A stretch of DNA of 64,000 bases from JANNSX01 sp041397825. Its GTDB lineage: Bacteria; Pseudomonadota; Alphaproteobacteria; Rhizobiales; Hyphomicrobiaceae. The DNA lies in the NCBI GenBank assembly GCA_041397825.1, contig JAWKVX010000002.1, forward strand, positions 496,001 through 560,000. Direction: 5' to 3'. Both the position numbers and the translations under genes were made by a program. Positions 61,297 through 64,000 of this stretch are shown here, one piece after another. Numbering within the stretch: the first letter of the stretch is position 1; each line of letters starts with the position of its first letter. The notes below the pieces were generated by a model, which saw only the letters and a list, made by a program, of their open reading frames with translations, was not told the origin of the DNA and made no database searches.

Positions 61297-62001
61297 TCAG
61301 TCGGCGTCTTCTTCGTCTGAGTGCGCCAGCGCCGCCGCAAGCCGCGTGCCGTCACGCTGACTATGGTGGCTGGCGAGCCGGAAGGCCTTCTCGGCTTTGC
61401 CGGCGAGGATGGCCTCCGCCAGCGGCTCGTGGATCGAAAGCAATCCGTCGAGGTCATGGTGGAATTGGTCCGTCATGGTGAGAAAGAGGCGCGTCTGCAC
61501 GGCGAGCCGAGACCACATCTCGGCCAAGCGCTTGTGGCCCGACATCTCGACGATCGTCCTGTGGAACTCGAAGTCGAGATCGAGCATGCGCTTCCGATTG
61601 CCGGCATCGACCGCCGACCGCATGGCGCGCAGCACGCGCTCGAGCGACTTGCGGCCTGCCTCCGTGATGCGGGAAGCGGCATTGCGAGCGGCGAGGGATT
61701 CGAGCGCGTCGCGCAGCGTGTAGATTTCAACGACATCGGCTTCGGTGAGCGTCGCTACAAAGGTGCCGCGGCGCGGGCGCACCTCGACGAGGCCTTCATA
61801 CTGGAGGGTCTTCAAAGCAGCACGGATCGTGCCCTGACTGACGCGCCAGCGGGCGGCGAGATCGAGCTCCGTCAGACGCTCGCCCGGCTTGAGATCGCCC
61901 TAGAGAATGCCTTGACGGAGCGCCTCGGCCACATCCTCATCCAGGCTACGGCGATCGAGATCGATTGCGGCGATCGCTCGGGCTGTCTCGCTACGCTCCA
62001 T
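61297..62001 (-). pseudogene. GntR/FCD-family regulator interrupted by an in-frame TAG
   Basis: From ATG 62001 the frame reads ERSETARAIAAIDLDRRSL, DEDVAEALRQGIL, then TAG (bases 61900-61902), and continues in the same frame GDLKPGERLTELDLAARWRV, SQGTIRAALKTLQYEGLVEV. This is a normal GntR winged helix split near its start. The FCD ligand domain follows intact (LRDALESLAARNA, DLDFEFHRTIVEMSGH, SIHEPLAEAIL). Without readthrough the product lacks DNA binding; restarting at 61815 would omit the HTH. The rest is undamaged, so the mutation is recent, a sequencing error, or a suppressed codon. Confidence 0.78.
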
Positions 62002-62065
62002 GTGGGGTTCTCGCGTTCGTAATGCCGGCGTCGCTTCGCATAGCACGGGAAGGCAGTGATGATCA

Positions 62066-62077
62066 ATTATCGATAAT
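62066..62077. promoter_or_regulatory. Palindrome ATTATCGATAAT, candidate regulator site
   Basis: A perfect 12-bp palindrome in the divergent space between the GntR-type gene and the decarboxylase gene. It lies four bases upstream of a TTGACA hexamer (62082-62087) that could be the decarboxylase -35 box. TGATCA repeats flank it at about 62059 and 62102. Position suggests a GntR operator. Confidence 0.5.
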
Positions 62078-62143
62078 CGACTTGACACGCCATCCCGCTG
62101 TTGATCATTCTGGACGCCTGTGCGGATGGCGAGGGAGGCGGGG

Positions 62144-63505
62144 ATGTCTGAATACGGCAAGTTTCTCGAAACGAGCCGGAGAGGCGTCCTAGAGATCGAG
62201 GGCCTTCCCCTCACGGAACTCGCAGAGCAGTACGGCACGCCGCTGTTCGTGCTCTCGGAGAACACTATCCGCCACAACTATCGGCGTATCCGCGACGCCT
62301 TCCAGAGCGTCTATCCCAAAGAAGTCATCATCTGCGCCGGCATGAAAGGCAATTGGGGGCTGGCCGCGCGCCGCGTGATTGCGGATGAAGGCGGCGGGGG
62401 CGATGCCTTCGGTCTCGGCGAGCTGACGGTCGCCATGATGGCGGGCTCTGACCCCAGGAAGATCGTCGTCAACGGCGCGAACAAGTCCCGCGACGTCATT
62501 GCGGCGGCCATCGATCTTGGTGTGCTCAATCAGGTCGACAATGCCGACGAGCTCGACATCGTCGGGGAGGCGGCGGCCAAGCTCGGCAAGCCGGCGCGCA
62601 TCTCGCTGCGCATCCGCCTGCCGCTCGAAGCGATTGCCGACATGCGCTTCACCGACAACCGCTATCCCGAGGGCATCAGCCCGTCCTACTGGGAGCGCAC
62701 GTTCAAATTCGGCATGGATCCGAACGCCTTTCTCGCCGCCACGCGTAAGGCGCTCGGCATGAGGGACGTCAAGCTCGAAGGGGCCATGTATCACGGCGGC
62801 ATCCCACGCCGCGCCGGCTTCTTCCGCGAGGAGACGGAGGAGCTCATTGACTGTCTGGCCAAGGTCAAGACCGAGACCGGTTGGGCGCCGACCTATCTCA
62901 ACATCGGGGGCGGCTTCGTTTCCGAGCGCTATGGCGCCGACAAACCGCCGAGCGTCGAGGAATACGGGCGTGTCATCTCAGATGCCATCGTCGGACGGTG
63001 CACGCATCACGGCATGCCGGTGCCGGTGCTGCTGTTGGAGCCCGGCCGCTACTGCTGGGAGAGTGCGGGCCTCTGGCTCGTGCGTGTCGGAGGCAAGAAG
63101 ATCGACGACCGGCTCGCCAAGAAGACCTGGGTCTATGTCGATGGCAACACCAACGAGATGCATGATCCGTTCGATCCCCGGCAGAGCGTTCATCATGTGC
63201 TGATCGCAAACGATATGGCGCGAAAGGGGAGCGAGACCGTCGACATCTGCGGCCAGACCTGCAACGCCGCCGACATTCTCGCCAAGCAGCGCAAAGTCCC
63301 CGAGATCAGAGCCGGTGACCTTTTGGCATTCATGGATATGGGCGCCTACAACGAGGGCTTCGCCTGCCAATCGAACGCCATTCCGCGCTCGGCGACGGTG
63401 ATGGTGGCCAATGGCCGCTCGGCGCTCGTACGGCGGCGCGAGACGGTTGCGGACGTGCTTTCCCGCGAACTGGTGCCGACCTGGCTTATGGCCCGCAGCG
63501 CCTAG
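62144..63505 (+). CDS. PLP-dependent decarboxylase, diaminopimelate/ornithine decarboxylase family
   Basis: 453 residues, alanine-racemase-like fold type III. The PLP lysine lies in IICAGMKGNWGLAARRV, where Lys-Gly-Asn replaces the usual Lys-Ala-Asn. GGGGDAFGLGEL, YLNIGGGF, LLLEPGRYCWESAG and the Cys motif GQTCNAAD complete the active site. The body resembles DapDC-like enzymes more than arginine decarboxylase, but the changed motifs suggest a non-standard substrate. GAGGGAGGCGGGG precedes the ATG at 62144. The next gene, a flavoprotein, starts 11 bp downstream, implying a shared catabolic path. Confidence 0.85.
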   Translation: MSEYGKFLETSRRGVLEIEGLPLTELAEQYGTPLFVLSENTIRHNYRRIRDAFQSVYPKEVIICAGMKGNWGLAARRVIADEGGGGDAFGLGELTVAMMAGSDPRKIVVNGANKSRDVIAAAIDLGVLNQVDNADELDIVGEAAAKLGKPARISLRIRLPLEAIADMRFTDNRYPEGISPSYWERTFKFGMDPNAFLAATRKALGMRDVKLEGAMYHGGIPRRAGFFREETEELIDCLAKVKTETGWAPTYLNIGGGFVSERYGADKPPSVEEYGRVISDAIVGRCTHHGMPVPVLLLEPGRYCWESAGLWLVRVGGKKIDDRLAKKTWVYVDGNTNEMHDPFDPRQSVHHVLIANDMARKGSETVDICGQTCNAADILAKQRKVPEIRAGDLLAFMDMGAYNEGFACQSNAIPRSATVMVANGRSALVRRRETVADVLSRELVPTWLMARSA

Positions 63506-63516
63506 GAGACCGACCC

Positions 63517-64000
63517 ATGCGCCAGCACAAGCGGGTCGTCATCGTCGGCGGCGGCATGATGGGCGTCGGACTGCTCTATCATCTCGCCGAGATGGGTTGG
63601 AAGGATGTGCTGCTGATCGAGAAAGCAGAGCTCACTTCCGGCTCGACCTGGCATGCGGCCGGCCAGTGCGCGAGCTTCCTGTCGAGCTACAATCTTGCGA
63701 AGGTTCATCACTGCGGCGTGCAGCTCTATCCGAAACTCGAGTCGATGACCGGTCAGTACACCGGCTGGCACGGCTGCGGCGGCATCCGCTTTGCGACGAC
63801 GTCCGAGGAGCTCGACTGGTTCAAATATGTCGACGGCATCGCGCGGGACATCGGCTTCCGCATGCAGATCATCGGGCCTGACGAGATCAAGAAGCTCAAT
63901 CCGTTTGTGACCCTCGATGGCGTAATTGCCGGCGCCTGGACGCTGGACGACGGTCACATGGACCCGGCGAGCGGTTGTCGTGCGCTCGCGGCCGGCGCCA
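63517..64000 (+). CDS. FAD-dependent oxidoreductase, dimethylglycine dehydrogenase-like, 3'-truncated by window edge
   Basis: The first 161 residues are present. RVVIVGGGMMGVGLLYHLAE is the FAD Rossmann motif, and ELTSGSTWHAAGQCASF carries the histidine expected to bind FAD covalently in the dimethylglycine/sarcosine dehydrogenase family. It is related to the complete 805-residue protein at 43-45 kb. Whether a GcvT domain follows cannot be seen. It probably forms an operon with the decarboxylase gene. Confidence 0.85.
   Translation, partial: MRQHKRVVIVGGGMMGVGLLYHLAEMGWKDVLLIEKAELTSGSTWHAAGQCASFLSSYNLAKVHHCGVQLYPKLESMTGQYTGWHGCGGIRFATTSEELDWFKYVDGIARDIGFRMQIIGPDEIKKLNPFVTLDGVIAGAWTLDDGHMDPASGCRALAAGA

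Noticed and set aside
1..64000. CRISPR arrays, rRNA operons, complete insertion sequences
   Set aside because: None seen: no regularly spaced repeats, no rRNA sequence, and only the fragmentary IstB and integrase remnants.

Overview
The window is G+C-rich throughout (about two thirds G+C by eye), densely coded, and reads as a chromosomal segment of an alphaproteobacterium, probably in or near the Hyphomicrobiales. The support is a ChpT-type histidine phosphotransferase, a DUF1134 protein, heterotetrameric sarcosine oxidase, and the very large number of small-molecule ABC uptake systems and nitrogen-compound catabolic genes typical of soil or rhizosphere members of that class. The taxonomy is inference; no rRNA gene is present.

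Layout. 1-0.63 kb: end of a DppA-type M55 peptidase followed by a 29-codon stump of a PhzF gene. 0.86-7.5 kb: GNAT acetyltransferase, a TIR-like/winged-helix/TPR protein, a CheY-like receiver and ChpT-like phosphotransferase, a DUF1134 exported protein and a membrane-anchored coiled-coil protein. 7.5-13.6 kb: a zinc-ribbon methyltransferase, two family-2 glycosyltransferases, a PPP-type phosphatase, a tail-anchored small protein, an Old Yellow Enzyme and a PAP2 phosphatase. 13.6-28 kb: hydantoinase/oxoprolinase HyuAB, divergent from a polyamine-type ABC importer carrying three tandem substrate-binding proteins, then a NylB-like amide hydrolase and two amidases. Together they look like an import-and-hydrolysis cassette for amide-linked amino compounds.

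28-33.9 kb: universal stress protein, small unknowns, the LutABC lactate oxidation operon and a cytochrome c. 34-38 kb: a minus-strand operon of a YheO/DauR-type regulator, aminotransferase, ornithine cyclodeaminase-like protein, GNAT (TTG start) and agmatinase-like ureohydrolase. It shares a 68-bp promoter region, containing two inverted repeats, with the divergent soxBDAG operon and a dimethylglycine dehydrogenase-like flavoprotein (38.1-45.4 kb). 45.4-55 kb: a DeoR regulator with two matching operator-like sites, divergent from a sugar/polyol ABC transporter operon that also encodes a dehydrogenase, an unknown exported protein, a BtpA/SgcQ protein, a GST-fold protein and an FGGY kinase. 55-57 kb: ACAD10/11-type acyl-CoA dehydrogenase and an SDR.

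57-59.8 kb is a scarred region: an A+T-rich stretch, a stand-alone DUF4347 protein, tRNA-Gln(UUG), a decayed tyrosine integrase and an IS21 IstB remnant. 59.8-64 kb: a NylA-like amidase, a GntR regulator interrupted by an in-frame TAG, and on the other strand a diaminopimelate-decarboxylase-family enzyme plus the start of a second dimethylglycine dehydrogenase-like flavoprotein.

Overall theme: scavenging of organic nitrogen (amides, hydantoins, polyamines, arginine/ornithine derivatives, methylated glycines) plus polyol and lactate use. I saw no CRISPR array and no complete phage, transposon or recognised multi-gene defence locus. Identifications are from reading protein sequences and motifs, without database searches.
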